Positions 30,165 to 38,880 of a stretch of 64,000 nt of DNA are shown in pieces; position 1 is the stretch's first letter, and each line of letters begins with the position of its first letter. The translations under genes were made by a program, and so were the position numbers. The stretch is taken from contig NZ_CALSFP010000001.1 of the NCBI RefSeq assembly GCF_943737015.1, positions 868,001-932,000 of the forward strand, given 5' to 3'. The notes beneath the pieces were generated by a model. The model saw nothing but the letters and a program-made list of their open reading frames with translations, was not told where the DNA came from and did not search any database. Origin of the DNA: Staphylococcus sp. Marseille-Q5304. GTDB taxonomy: Bacteria; Bacillota; Bacilli; Staphylococcales; Staphylococcaceae.

Positions 30165-30229
30165 TAAGACACCTCGTTAATTTGGTTTAGTGGTTTTTAT
30201 TAAATTATACGAAAGTGTCTTATTTTTTT
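30165..30229 (+). terminator. Terminator after tcdA
   Basis: TAAGACAC (30165-30172) pairs with GTGTCTTA (30215-30222), with TCGT/ACGA inside, followed by seven T residues. Confidence 0.75.
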
Positions 30230-30277
30230 GTAGTAATAATATATAAGAACTAAGTGTTGTTTGCGAGACACCTGTAT

Positions 30278-30323
30278 AGAAGTACTAGCTTCAAAATAGA
30301 TATATTTTGAAGCTAGTACTTCT
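30278..30323. repeat. 21-bp perfect inverted repeat
   Basis: Arms 30278-30298 and 30303-30323 are exact complements around a GATA loop; the left arm starts AGAAGTACTAGCTTC. No T run follows on either side. Confidence 0.8.
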
Positions 30324-30412
30324 TAATGCAAGTGACAATGGTCACTTGTATACCACTGTGATTGGGTCGAGAACGAGGCTCGACCCAGCCCCCTAGGTAA
30401 GCGAGCAATAAC

Positions 30413-30446
30413 AAGCCCATCAAAGATCAAAATCTTTGATGGGCTT
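30413..30446. repeat. 15-bp perfect inverted repeat
   Basis: AAGCCCATCAAAGAT and its complement around CAAA. Similar AAGCCCATCAAAG hairpins may be a repeated intergenic element or a minus-strand terminator for rarA; no T run is present. Confidence 0.7.
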
Positions 30447-30490
30447 AATGCTAGGTATTTATGTCCCGGCTTCTATTTTGTTTTAAATCA

Positions 30491-31777
30491 TTACTTGTTT
30501 TTGTGTTGTGATTGATTAATATGTTCGAAAATTGATTTAAACTGTTGTTCTGTTTTTGAAGTTGTTTTAGGTTCATAATATATTTTATCTTTTAATTTAT
30601 CCGGTAAATATTGTTGCGCAACGAATCCGTTATCATAATTATGTGGATATTTGTATCCTATTGCGCGACCTAAATCTTTTGCACCTGAATAATGTCCATC
30701 TCGTAAATGATTAGGTATTTGTCCGACGTTGCCTTTTCTAATATCAGACAATGCTGAATCAATTGCCTTAATGCCTGAGTTTGATTTAGGTGAAAGACAT
30801 AGTTCAATTACGGCTTGGCTTAATGGGATTCTTGCTTCAGGAAAGCCTAGTCTTTCAGCTGATTCAATAGCAGCTAACGTGCGTTGACCAGCACCAGGTG
30901 AAGCAAGTCCGATATCTTCATAAGCAATTACAAGCAAACGACGTACAATTGTTGGTAGGTCTCCAGCTTCAATTAAGCGGGCAAGGTAATGCAATGCAGC
31001 GTTGACATCACTACCTCGGATTGATTTTTGAAAGGCACTCATCACATCATAATGCATATCGCCATCTTTATCACTGACGAATGCACCTTTTTGTAAGCAA
31101 TCTTTTGCATCTTGCAATGTAACATGTCTGACGTCGTCTTCTGGTTGTGCACTTAATACTGCTAATTCTAAAGCATTTAATGCACTTCTGACATCTCCTT
31201 GACTTTGTGTAGCAAAATACTCAATTGCTCCTTCTTCAACTTGTGGATGATAAGATGCTAGACCATCTTCAGCATTTTCGATTGCACGCTCAATAGCAAC
31301 TCTAATGTCATTTTCATCTAATGGATACAACTCAAATATTTGTGCTCTTGAACGAATTGCAGGGTTTATTGCATGGTATGGATTAGAAGTCGTGGCACCG
31401 ATGAGTATGATTTTTCCATTTTCTAAATAAGGTAATAAGAAATCTTGTTTAGCTTTGTCTAATCGATGAATTTCGTCTAACAATAGGATTACTTGTCCAG
31501 ACATCTTAGCTTCTTCTACAATGAGTTGCATATCTTTTTTTGTATTTGTAACAGCATTTAACTGTCTAAATTTAAATTGTGTGCTTCCTGCAATGGCTTT
31601 TGCAATACTTGTTTTACCAATGCCTGGTGGACCATGAAAAATCATTGAAGATAATCTTTTTGTTTCAACCATTCTCCTGATAATCCCTTTAGGGCCGACA
31701 AGATGTTGCTGTGAAATAATATCGTCTATGGAGTTTGGTCTCATTTTGGAAGCTAATGGTTCATTAGTCAAAATCAT
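30491..31777 (-). CDS. rarA: Replication-associated recombination ATPase RarA
   Basis: 428 aa AAA+ protein of the MgsA/WRNIP1 family: MRPNSIDDIISQQHLVGPKG, Walker A FHGPPGIGKTSIAKAIAG, Walker B ILLLDEIHRLDKAKQ, sensor GATTSNPYHAINPAIRSR, then the tetramerisation domain (DMHYDVMSAFQKSIRGSD, LARLIEAGDLP). It acts at stalled replication forks. AAAGGTG precedes the ATG. Divergent from cymR. Confidence 0.95.
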   Translation of the reverse strand: MILTNEPLASKMRPNSIDDIISQQHLVGPKGIIRRMVETKRLSSMIFHGPPGIGKTSIAKAIAGSTQFKFRQLNAVTNTKKDMQLIVEEAKMSGQVILLLDEIHRLDKAKQDFLLPYLENGKIILIGATTSNPYHAINPAIRSRAQIFELYPLDENDIRVAIERAIENAEDGLASYHPQVEEGAIEYFATQSQGDVRSALNALELAVLSAQPEDDVRHVTLQDAKDCLQKGAFVSDKDGDMHYDVMSAFQKSIRGSDVNAALHYLARLIEAGDLPTIVRRLLVIAYEDIGLASPGAGQRTLAAIESAERLGFPEARIPLSQAVIELCLSPKSNSGIKAIDSALSDIRKGNVGQIPNHLRDGHYSGAKDLGRAIGYKYPHNYDNGFVAQQYLPDKLKDKIYYEPKTTSKTEQQFKSIFEHINQSQHKNK

Positions 31778-31858
31778 TCAACACCTTTCTAATATAATAT
31801 TAACGTAAAAAATGATAGAATGTTATCATATAGTATTCGAATTAAGTGAGGTTATAAT

Positions 31859-32278
31859 ATGAAAATATCAACAAAAGGGAGATACGGTTTAACTTTAATG
31901 ATATCTTTAGCTAAGAAACAAGGTCAAGGTTGTGTCTCATTGAAATCAATAGCTGAAGAAAATAATTTAAGTGATTTGTATCTAGAACAACTGGTTGGAC
32001 CTTTAAGAAATGCAGGATTAATTCGAAGTGTCCGTGGGGCCAAAGGTGGTTACCAATTGCGTATACCAGCAGAAGAAATAACTGCTGGCGACATTATAAG
32101 ATTATTAGAAGGTCCTATTACATTTGTAGAAAGTATCGAATCTGAACCCCCAGCACAGAAACAATTATGGATAAGAATGCGCGATGCAGTACGAGATGTA
32201 TTAGATAATACGACTCTAAAGTATTTAGCAGAATATAAAGAAACGAACAATTTAGACGGCTATATGTTTTATATTTAA
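31859..32278 (+). CDS. cymR: Cysteine-metabolism repressor CymR (Rrf2 family)
   Basis: 139 aa. The Rrf2 winged helix MKISTKGRYGLTLMISLAKK, recognition region LSDLYLEQLVGPLRNAGLI and wing VRGAKGGYQL are clear. It lacks the three Cys that hold an Fe-S cluster in IscR, as expected for CymR, which works with CysK to repress sulfur-acquisition genes. It stands close to the cysteine desulfurase/MnmA genes, which fits a sulfur theme. Confidence 0.9.
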   Translation: MKISTKGRYGLTLMISLAKKQGQGCVSLKSIAEENNLSDLYLEQLVGPLRNAGLIRSVRGAKGGYQLRIPAEEITAGDIIRLLEGPITFVESIESEPPAQKQLWIRMRDAVRDVLDNTTLKYLAEYKETNNLDGYMFYI

Positions 32279-32324
32279 TAATTTTCATTTTTAATAGTGA
32301 AGAACTTAAAATATAATATGATAT

Positions 32325-32350
32325 GTTTATAATTTTTCTTAAACGGGAAT
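32325..32350 (+). promoter_or_regulatory. SigB-type promoter
   Basis: GTTTAT and GGGAAT are 14 bases apart, close to the staphylococcal SigB consensus (GTTTAA, 12-15 bases, GGGTAT). It lies 35 bases before the CsbD-family gene, which is SigB-controlled in relatives. Confidence 0.75.
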
Positions 32351-32384
32351 GTCTAATACATAAGTATTAAGGAGGTTCTTTATC

Positions 32385-32582
32385 ATGGCTGATGAAAGTA
32401 AATTTGAACAAGCAAAAGGTAACATGAAAGAAACTGTAGGTAATTTAGCTGACGATAAAGATTTAGAAAATGAAGGTAAAGAAGATAAAGGTTCTGGAAA
32501 AGCGAAAGAATTTGTAGAAAATGCAAAAGAAAAAGCTAACGAAACTATCGATAAACTTAAAGGTAATAACAAAGACCAATAA
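32385..32582 (+). CDS. CsbD family stress protein
   Basis: 65 aa, highly charged: [20 protein letters not shown] and [15 protein letters not shown] fit the CsbD family, small helical or disordered proteins made in the general stress response. ATG follows AAGGAGG. The SigB-type promoter upstream supports stress induction. Biochemical role unknown. Confidence 0.88.
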   Translation: MADESKFEQAKGNMKETVGNLADDKDLENEGKEDKGSGKAKEFVENAKEKANETIDKLKGNNKDQ

Positions 32583-32606
32583 GCTTTATTAAAAGAGGTG
32601 TAAAAC

Positions 32607-32774
32607 ATGGCTGAAAATTTCTTAGATAAAGCTAAAGAAACTGCAAAAAACGTTTCAGACAAATTAAAAAATAGCGATAATGAAAAAGCACAACAAGCTT
32701 CAGAACAAATTGATAAATATACAGGCGGTAGCGAAGACAACACGAAAACGACAAAGAAAATGAATAGTTGTTAA
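32607..32774 (+). CDS. Small helical stress-type protein, 55 aa
   Basis: An open frame starting with ATG after AGAGGTG, 24 bases behind the CsbD gene and before the terminator. MAENFLDKAKETAKNVSDKL and KAQQASEQIDKYTGGSEDN form an amphipathic, Lys/Glu-rich pattern like small MT0933/CsbD-like proteins. Co-transcription under the SigB-type promoter is likely. The C-terminal KKMNSC departs from the acidic end seen in comparable proteins. Confidence 0.72.
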   Translation: MAENFLDKAKETAKNVSDKLKNSDNEKAQQASEQIDKYTGGSEDNTKTTKKMNSC

Positions 32775-32783
32775 TTATTATAA

Positions 32784-32816
32784 AAGGCTTAATCCAAATG
32801 GATTAAGCCTTTTTAT
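32784..32816. terminator. Terminator between convergent genes
   Basis: A perfect 12-bp stem (AAGGCTTAATCC with its complement), four-base loop, T-rich on the right and A-rich on the left, so it probably serves both the CsbD operon and the minus-strand LLM gene. Confidence 0.9.
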
Positions 32817-32829
32817 TTATAATAACAAC

Positions 32830-33828
32830 TTACAGTTGTTCGACTACATTTTTTAGCTTTTTATAAGATTCAAGTTGTGCTGTTTGGTCATAGATATAAC
32901 TAACAGCCATGAGCTCATCTATTTCACCATAATCGTGTATGAATTGATTAAGTTTTTGTTTAACTGTTTCTTCTGATCCAACGAGTGAGTGTTGAATACG
33001 CATTTGCGCCATTTCATATTCTCTAGGCGTTAGTAGTCCTTTTAAATCATCAGTAGGGGGTTGGACAGGTTGCATTTTGCCTCGCGTGATACTCGTCATC
33101 ACTTGAGCTTGTGTTGTTGCTAAATAATGAGCTTGTTCATCAGTATCTGCGACGATCGCATTTAAACAAACAATCATATAAGGCTCGCTTAATACATCTG
33201 AAGGTTCAAATAATTCTTTGTATATTTCCATAGCTTCTTTCATTTGTTGTGGAGCAAAATGACCTGCAAATACATAAGGTAATCCCTTTCTCGCAGCTAA
33301 ATGAGCAGAATCAGTAGACGATCCTAATATATATAAAGGTACATTTTTACCGATTGCTGGATAAGCACGTACATAAGCCTGTTGATTAGCAGGTCCGAAA
33401 TATGTGGCTAATTGTTCAACTTCGTCAGGGAATTCATAAACACCGTTATGTTGATCCCTTCTCAGTGCGCTTGCCGTTATCATATCTGTGCCGGGTGCTC
33501 TACCTAAACCTAGATCTACACGATTAGGAAAGACCGTGGCCATTGTACCGAATTGTTCTGCTACAACGAGGGGGGCATGGTTAGGTAACATAATGCCTCC
33601 TGAACCTACACGAATATGATTTGTATGCTCTAAAGTATGTTGAATTAATAGTGCTGTCGCAGAACTTACCAAGTTTGGAGCGTTATGATGTTCTGCAATC
33701 CAATAACGATGATAATTTAATGATTCTAAATTTTGAGCTAATGTGACCATATCAGCAATAGCATCTTTATCTTCTTGACCTTCACGAATAGGTACTAAAT
33801 TTAATGCTGAAAGATTTAAACGTTTCAT
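32830..33828 (-). CDS. LLM-class flavin-dependent oxidoreductase (luciferase-like)
   Basis: 332 aa from the ATG at 33828 on the minus strand, preceded by TTAAGGACGAG; a 26-residue longer frame from 33906 lacks this support. [10 protein letters not shown], the RYWIAEHHN motif, [27 protein letters not shown] and a C-terminal [12 protein letters not shown] identify the group 1 LLM family (YvbT/luciferase alpha-like), FMN-dependent. Substrate unknown. Confidence 0.88.
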   Translation of the reverse strand: MKRLNLSALNLVPIREGQEDKDAIADMVTLAQNLESLNYHRYWIAEHHNAPNLVSSATALLIQHTLEHTNHIRVGSGGIMLPNHAPLVVAEQFGTMATVFPNRVDLGLGRAPGTDMITASALRRDQHNGVYEFPDEVEQLATYFGPANQQAYVRAYPAIGKNVPLYILGSSTDSAHLAARKGLPYVFAGHFAPQQMKEAMEIYKELFEPSDVLSEPYMIVCLNAIVADTDEQAHYLATTQAQVMTSITRGKMQPVQPPTDDLKGLLTPREYEMAQMRIQHSLVGSEETVKQKLNQFIHDYGEIDELMAVSYIYDQTAQLESYKKLKNVVEQL

Positions 33829-33886
33829 CTCGTCCTTAACTCTCCTTATTTTAATAATATAAAGAGTATAACAGTCAAAAAGAAAG

Positions 33887-33915
33887 TTGCGTAAAATATT
33901 GCTCACTGTTATAAT
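33887..33915 (+). promoter_or_regulatory. Promoter of the ABC-F gene
   Basis: TTGCGT (33887-33892) and TATAAT (33910-33915) with 17-base spacing. It overlaps the start region of the divergent LLM gene. The start site near 33922 gives a leader of about 185 bases. Confidence 0.75.
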
Positions 33916-33953
33916 ATACCCAAATAAAACGTTAGGTGGCTTAAATTAAGACG

Positions 33954-34028
33954 ATGGATATAACTCATAAGAAACAATTAATTAATAACAATATATTAAA
34001 TAAATTATGGGATATGTCTATGTCTTAA
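33954..34028 (+). CDS. Possible 24-aa leader peptide before the ABC-F gene
   Basis: ATG to TAA encodes MDITHKKQLINNNILNKLWD plus MSMS. It lies wholly within the leader between a good promoter and the ABC-F start. The nearest AGGTGG is 15 bases away, too far for a good ribosome site, so translation is doubtful. Its 3' end (GATATG and ATGTC at 34012-34025) can pair with GACAT and CATATC at 34076-34088, just before the ABC-F ribosome site. Confidence 0.25.
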   Translation: MDITHKKQLINNNILNKLWDMSMS

Positions 34029-34108
34029 AAAGCCCGTGTTATATAAAATAACAGAATATAAATGAGTTCGTTTATGACATGTCATATCTTCGAAAGTGAG
34101 GAATAGGT

Positions 34109-35740
34109 ATGTCATTTTATTTTGAAGAAAAACCTTTCGAGAAATATGGTAAAGAACTGATAAAGCACGTTAATATTAAGGTAGAACCAGGGGAACATAT
34201 CGCAGTGATAGGTGAGAACGGTATAGGGAAGACGACATTACTGCGTTCCATTTTTAATAAATATGAAGAGACAGCTTATTTAATGGAACAAGATTTATCA
34301 CAATTTCAGGAATTTACTGCTTTAGATTACATTATGTCTTGGTATCCTAAGTTGTTTGAATTGAAGCGTAAAATTACAACAGATTATGAATATATTTCAG
34401 ATTATATTGAACATAATGGTTATGAAATTGAAGAACGTATTATACGAGTGGCTAAACAATTTGCATTATCTGAGGAAGATTTAGATAAAACATTATCTGT
34501 ATTGAGTGGCGGACAACAAACTAAAGTAGCATTAGTGAGAGCAATGATTTCGCAACGCAGTTTAATATTATTAGATGAACCTACTAACCATTTAGACCAT
34601 GAAATGATAGATGAAGTTGTAAAATATATTAACCGTAGTAATAGTAGTCTATTATTTGTGTCGCATCATCGAGGATTCATTGATTTAACTGCCAGTCATA
34701 TTATTGAAGTCAGTCCGGATAGCACAAGAAAATTTGTAGGTAATTATAGTCAATACCAATCAATTATCGATGTGGAACGCCAAACAGAAGCAAGAGCATA
34801 TGAAAAAAAGCAAAAGGAAATCAAAGCACTGGAATCGACTATTCAACGCGTTCAAGATTGGCATCATTCTGCTAAACAGTCGGCAAGTGTGCGTAATCCA
34901 TTAGAACAGAAGCGTTTAAGTAAACTCGCTCAAAAAGCAAAAGTTAAAGAATCTCAACTCAACCAAAAGATTGATAAACTCAATACTCAAAAACCGAATG
35001 AAGATAATAGGCATTTTCATTTTGTTAATCAGCATAGTGTAAATAAGAAATTCTTAGTAACTATGAAAGATGTGTCAGTAACAATAAATAATCAAATTAT
35101 TTTTAATGAGATGAATTTTGAAATAAAACATAATGAAAATATATTACTGACTGGTCCGAATGGTAGTGGTAAATCATTATTGATTGCGTTAATAAGTCAA
35201 CAATTTGCTCCTGATGAAGGCGATGTATATGTTACTCCTTCATTAAAAATCGCGTATTTCGACCAAAAAAATGCTAATTTGGATTATCAAAGTACACCGC
35301 TATCGATGTTATTAGATATGGATGGTATGGCACGGAGCCAAGCGCAAACGATACTTGCTTCATTTGGATTTGATCAACGCAAAATCACTCAACCAATTTC
35401 AAATCTATCCATAGGCGAAAAAAGTCGATTACAATTTGTTCTCTTATATTTTTCTAATCCACATTTACTCATATTAGATGAACCGACCAACTATTTCGAT
35501 ATTGCTACACAAGATTTAATTTTAAAAATGTTAGACAGCTTTACAGGCCAAGTATTAATCGTTACACATGATGATTATTTAAAATCCCAGTTTGAAGCTA
35601 CACATTGGTCAATTGAAAATAATAAATTAGTCAATGTATCATTAACGCCACAAGAAGAATCAAATGTCGATGATACATTAAAATTATTGGAGGATTATAA
35701 CTCTATTGATGAAGATGGACATTTTCAAACAGACGACTAG
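34109..35740 (+). CDS. ABC-F family ATPase (antibiotic-resistance-type layout)
   Basis: 543 aa, two ATPase domains and no membrane segment. Domain 1: GENGIGKTT, LSGGQQTK, LLDEPTNHLD. Interdomain linker of about 80 residues with QSASVRNPLEQKRLSKLAQK, the part that reaches into the ribosome. Domain 2: GPNGSGKS, LSIGEKSR, LDEPTNYFD. Length and linker resemble the Vga/Lsa/Sal group, which dislodges drugs from ribosomes, more than the housekeeping EttA/YdiF types. Whether it protects against any drug cannot be told from sequence. ATG after GTGAGGA; long structured leader. Confidence 0.85.
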   Translation: MSFYFEEKPFEKYGKELIKHVNIKVEPGEHIAVIGENGIGKTTLLRSIFNKYEETAYLMEQDLSQFQEFTALDYIMSWYPKLFELKRKITTDYEYISDYIEHNGYEIEERIIRVAKQFALSEEDLDKTLSVLSGGQQTKVALVRAMISQRSLILLDEPTNHLDHEMIDEVVKYINRSNSSLLFVSHHRGFIDLTASHIIEVSPDSTRKFVGNYSQYQSIIDVERQTEARAYEKKQKEIKALESTIQRVQDWHHSAKQSASVRNPLEQKRLSKLAQKAKVKESQLNQKIDKLNTQKPNEDNRHFHFVNQHSVNKKFLVTMKDVSVTINNQIIFNEMNFEIKHNENILLTGPNGSGKSLLIALISQQFAPDEGDVYVTPSLKIAYFDQKNANLDYQSTPLSMLLDMDGMARSQAQTILASFGFDQRKITQPISNLSIGEKSRLQFVLLYFSNPHLLILDEPTNYFDIATQDLILKMLDSFTGQVLIVTHDDYLKSQFEATHWSIENNKLVNVSLTPQEESNVDDTLKLLEDYNSIDEDGHFQTDD

Positions 35741-35800
35741 AAAATTTAATTAGATGGTGCTATCATTGGAACATTGATAAAATTGTAAGGAGTGTCAAAC

Positions 35801-36943
35801 ATGGAAGTTTATGCGGATTATGCTGCAACCACGCCAGTTAAAGAGGAAGTTATAGATAAGATGACTGCAGTGTATCAACAACACTTTGGTAACCCCTCTT
35901 CAATTCATAGTGTTGGCAGAAATGCACGTAAATATTTAGATGATGCACGTCGTCAAATTGCTAAAGGATTAGGCGCGAAGACAAGTGAAGTTATCTTTAC
36001 AAGTGGTGCGACAGAATCAAATAATACCGCTATTAAAGGTATTGCATACGCAAATAAACATCGAGGCAATCATCTCATTACCTCTAAGGTAGAGCATCAT
36101 TCTGTACTTCATGTATTTGAGCAACTAGAAAGAGAAGGCTTTGACGTTACTTATTTAGATGTAGACAATGAAGGACTTATTAAATTAGATCAATTAGAAG
36201 CAGCGATGACTGAGGAAACAATATTAGTTTCTATTATGTTTGTTAATAACGAAGTAGGTACCGTTCAACCAATGTATGACATCGATGCTATCGTTTCTAA
36301 ATCTAACGCGTTATTCCATGTAGACGCAGTTCAAGCTGTTGGCCATTTAGAGATAGACTTTCATGACTTCGATATTGATACTATGAGTATAACTGCACAC
36401 AAGTTTGGAGGCCCAAAAGGAATTGGGGCGTTTATAGTTAAAGATGGGACTACAATAAACTTTCCGCAATTAGGTGGAGAACAAGAGAAGAAAAGAAGAG
36501 CAGGTACAGAAAATGTGCCTCAAATTGTTGGTTTTGCAGAAGCATTGAAACTAGCGAATGAACATCGAGATGCAAACAATGTTCATTTAATGAACTTAAA
36601 GAATTTATTTCTTGTATCATTACAAGAACGTTCAGTTCTATTCGAATACAATGGTTCAATGACTGATTCTACAGGTCATGTAGTAAATCTCTATTTCCCA
36701 TTTATCGATGTTGAAACGATGTCGACGTTATTAGATTTATCGAATATTTATGTCTCTTCAGGGTCAGCATGTACGGCTGGTACTACAACTGCTTCCCATG
36801 TACTCGTTGCCATGTATGGAGATGAAGATAGAGCAAATCATTCCGTTAGATTTAGTTTTAATGAACAAATGACAGAACAAGAGATTAAATATATAACTAC
36901 GGAAATTCATAAAATTTATCATAAGTTTAAGGAGGAAAATTAG
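35801..36943 (+). CDS. Cysteine desulfurase (NifS/IscS-like), partner of MnmA
   Basis: 380 aa, PLP enzyme that takes sulfur from cysteine. ATG at 35801 is spaced eight bases from AAGGAG. MEVYADYAATTPVKEEV, the PLP lysine in ITAHKFGGPKGIG and the catalytic Cys in SSGSACTAGTTT are present. It directly abuts mnmA (stop TAG, then TTG start), so it most likely feeds sulfur to tRNA 2-thiouridine. Confidence 0.93.
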   Translation: MEVYADYAATTPVKEEVIDKMTAVYQQHFGNPSSIHSVGRNARKYLDDARRQIAKGLGAKTSEVIFTSGATESNNTAIKGIAYANKHRGNHLITSKVEHHSVLHVFEQLEREGFDVTYLDVDNEGLIKLDQLEAAMTEETILVSIMFVNNEVGTVQPMYDIDAIVSKSNALFHVDAVQAVGHLEIDFHDFDIDTMSITAHKFGGPKGIGAFIVKDGTTINFPQLGGEQEKKRRAGTENVPQIVGFAEALKLANEHRDANNVHLMNLKNLFLVSLQERSVLFEYNGSMTDSTGHVVNLYFPFIDVETMSTLLDLSNIYVSSGSACTAGTTTASHVLVAMYGDEDRANHSVRFSFNEQMTEQEIKYITTEIHKIYHKFKEEN

Positions 36944-38056
<1,113 letters not shown>

Positions 38057-38075
38057 TCATTAATGAATTAAGGTG

Positions 38076-38150
38076 AGAGATTAGAACAAGTGCACAACAA
38101 GAGTATTAAAGACTCTTTGTAATCCGCATCTGTTCTAATCTCTTTTTTTA
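38076..38150 (+). terminator. Terminator after mnmA
   Basis: A 13-bp perfect outer stem (AGAGATTAGAACA, 38076-38088; complement at 38131-38143) encloses a second hairpin (GAGT/ACTC) and ends in seven T residues. Confidence 0.85.
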
Positions 38151-38177
38151 AAATGAATGTTTCCACCTATATGAAAA

Positions 38178-38186
38178 TGTTATAAT
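38178..38186 (+). promoter_or_regulatory. Extended -10 promoter for the TPR-recD2 operon
   Basis: TGTTATAAT, 26 bases before the GTG start of the TPR gene. Confidence 0.6.
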
Positions 38187-38211
38187 AAGATGCAGAAAAG
38201 AGGTTTTTTAA

Positions 38212-38877
38212 GTGAATCAACAACAAATTTATGAATTAATAAAACAAGGTCAATTTGAAACAGCGTTAAAAGCATTATTTGAAAATATAGAAGCTGAACC
38301 AAAAGAGGTTGAAAATTACATAAATGCAGGAATATTATTGGCTGAAGCAGGAGAAATTGAAAAAGCTGAACGTTTTTTCCAGAAAGCCTTAACGTTAGAT
38401 CCTGAAAACGGAGCAATTTATTACAACTTAGCTAACGTCTATTACAATGTGGATCAATTTAAAGACGCAATTAAGTTATATCAACAAGCGTTAAAATTTA
38501 ACGTAGATAAAATTGATACGAATTATATGATAGGTATGTCTTTCAATCATTTGGAAGCATTCAAAGAAGCTCTACCATTCTTTATGACAGCTGCAGAAAT
38601 GGACGATCGAAAAGATGTAGAAGTACAGTTTCAATACGGACTCGTACTCTGTCATTTAGAAATGTTTGACCAGGCAATTAAACAATTAGAGTACGTATTA
38701 ACACTAGATGAAAAACATACAGATGCATTATATAATCTTGGTTTAGCAACTTATATGAAAACTGAAGACACCGACAAGGCGATTAAATTATTTGAACGAG
38801 CGGTTGAGATTAACCCAGAACATCATATGAGCCAACACGCAATCACAACCTTTAAAGCTATAGCAGAGGAGGAATAA
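38212..38877 (+). CDS. Tetratricopeptide-repeat protein
   Basis: 221 aa made of about six TPR units, such as AGEIEKAERFFQKALTLDPE, NVDQFKDAIKLYQQALKFNV and TDKAIKLFERAVEINPEH. Such solenoids bind other proteins. GTG start after AGAGG. It lies three bases before recD2, a pairing seen in Staphylococcus; the partner is unknown. Confidence 0.88.
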   Translation: MNQQQIYELIKQGQFETALKALFENIEAEPKEVENYINAGILLAEAGEIEKAERFFQKALTLDPENGAIYYNLANVYYNVDQFKDAIKLYQQALKFNVDKIDTNYMIGMSFNHLEAFKEALPFFMTAAEMDDRKDVEVQFQYGLVLCHLEMFDQAIKQLEYVLTLDEKHTDALYNLGLATYMKTEDTDKAIKLFERAVEINPEHHMSQHAITTFKAIAEEE

Positions 38878-38880
38878 CAT

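Larger units (their letters stand above)
29999..30490. other. 492-base intergenic region packed with hairpins
   Basis: No coding frame is supported. In order: AT-rich spacer; the tcdA terminator (30165-30229); a 21-bp perfect hairpin (30278-30323); an 8-bp GC-rich hairpin GGGTCGAG/CTCGACCC (30365-30387); and a 15-bp perfect hairpin (30413-30446) followed by GTCCCGGCTTC. tcdA and rarA converge here, so some of these may end rarA transcription on the other strand. Confidence 0.6.
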
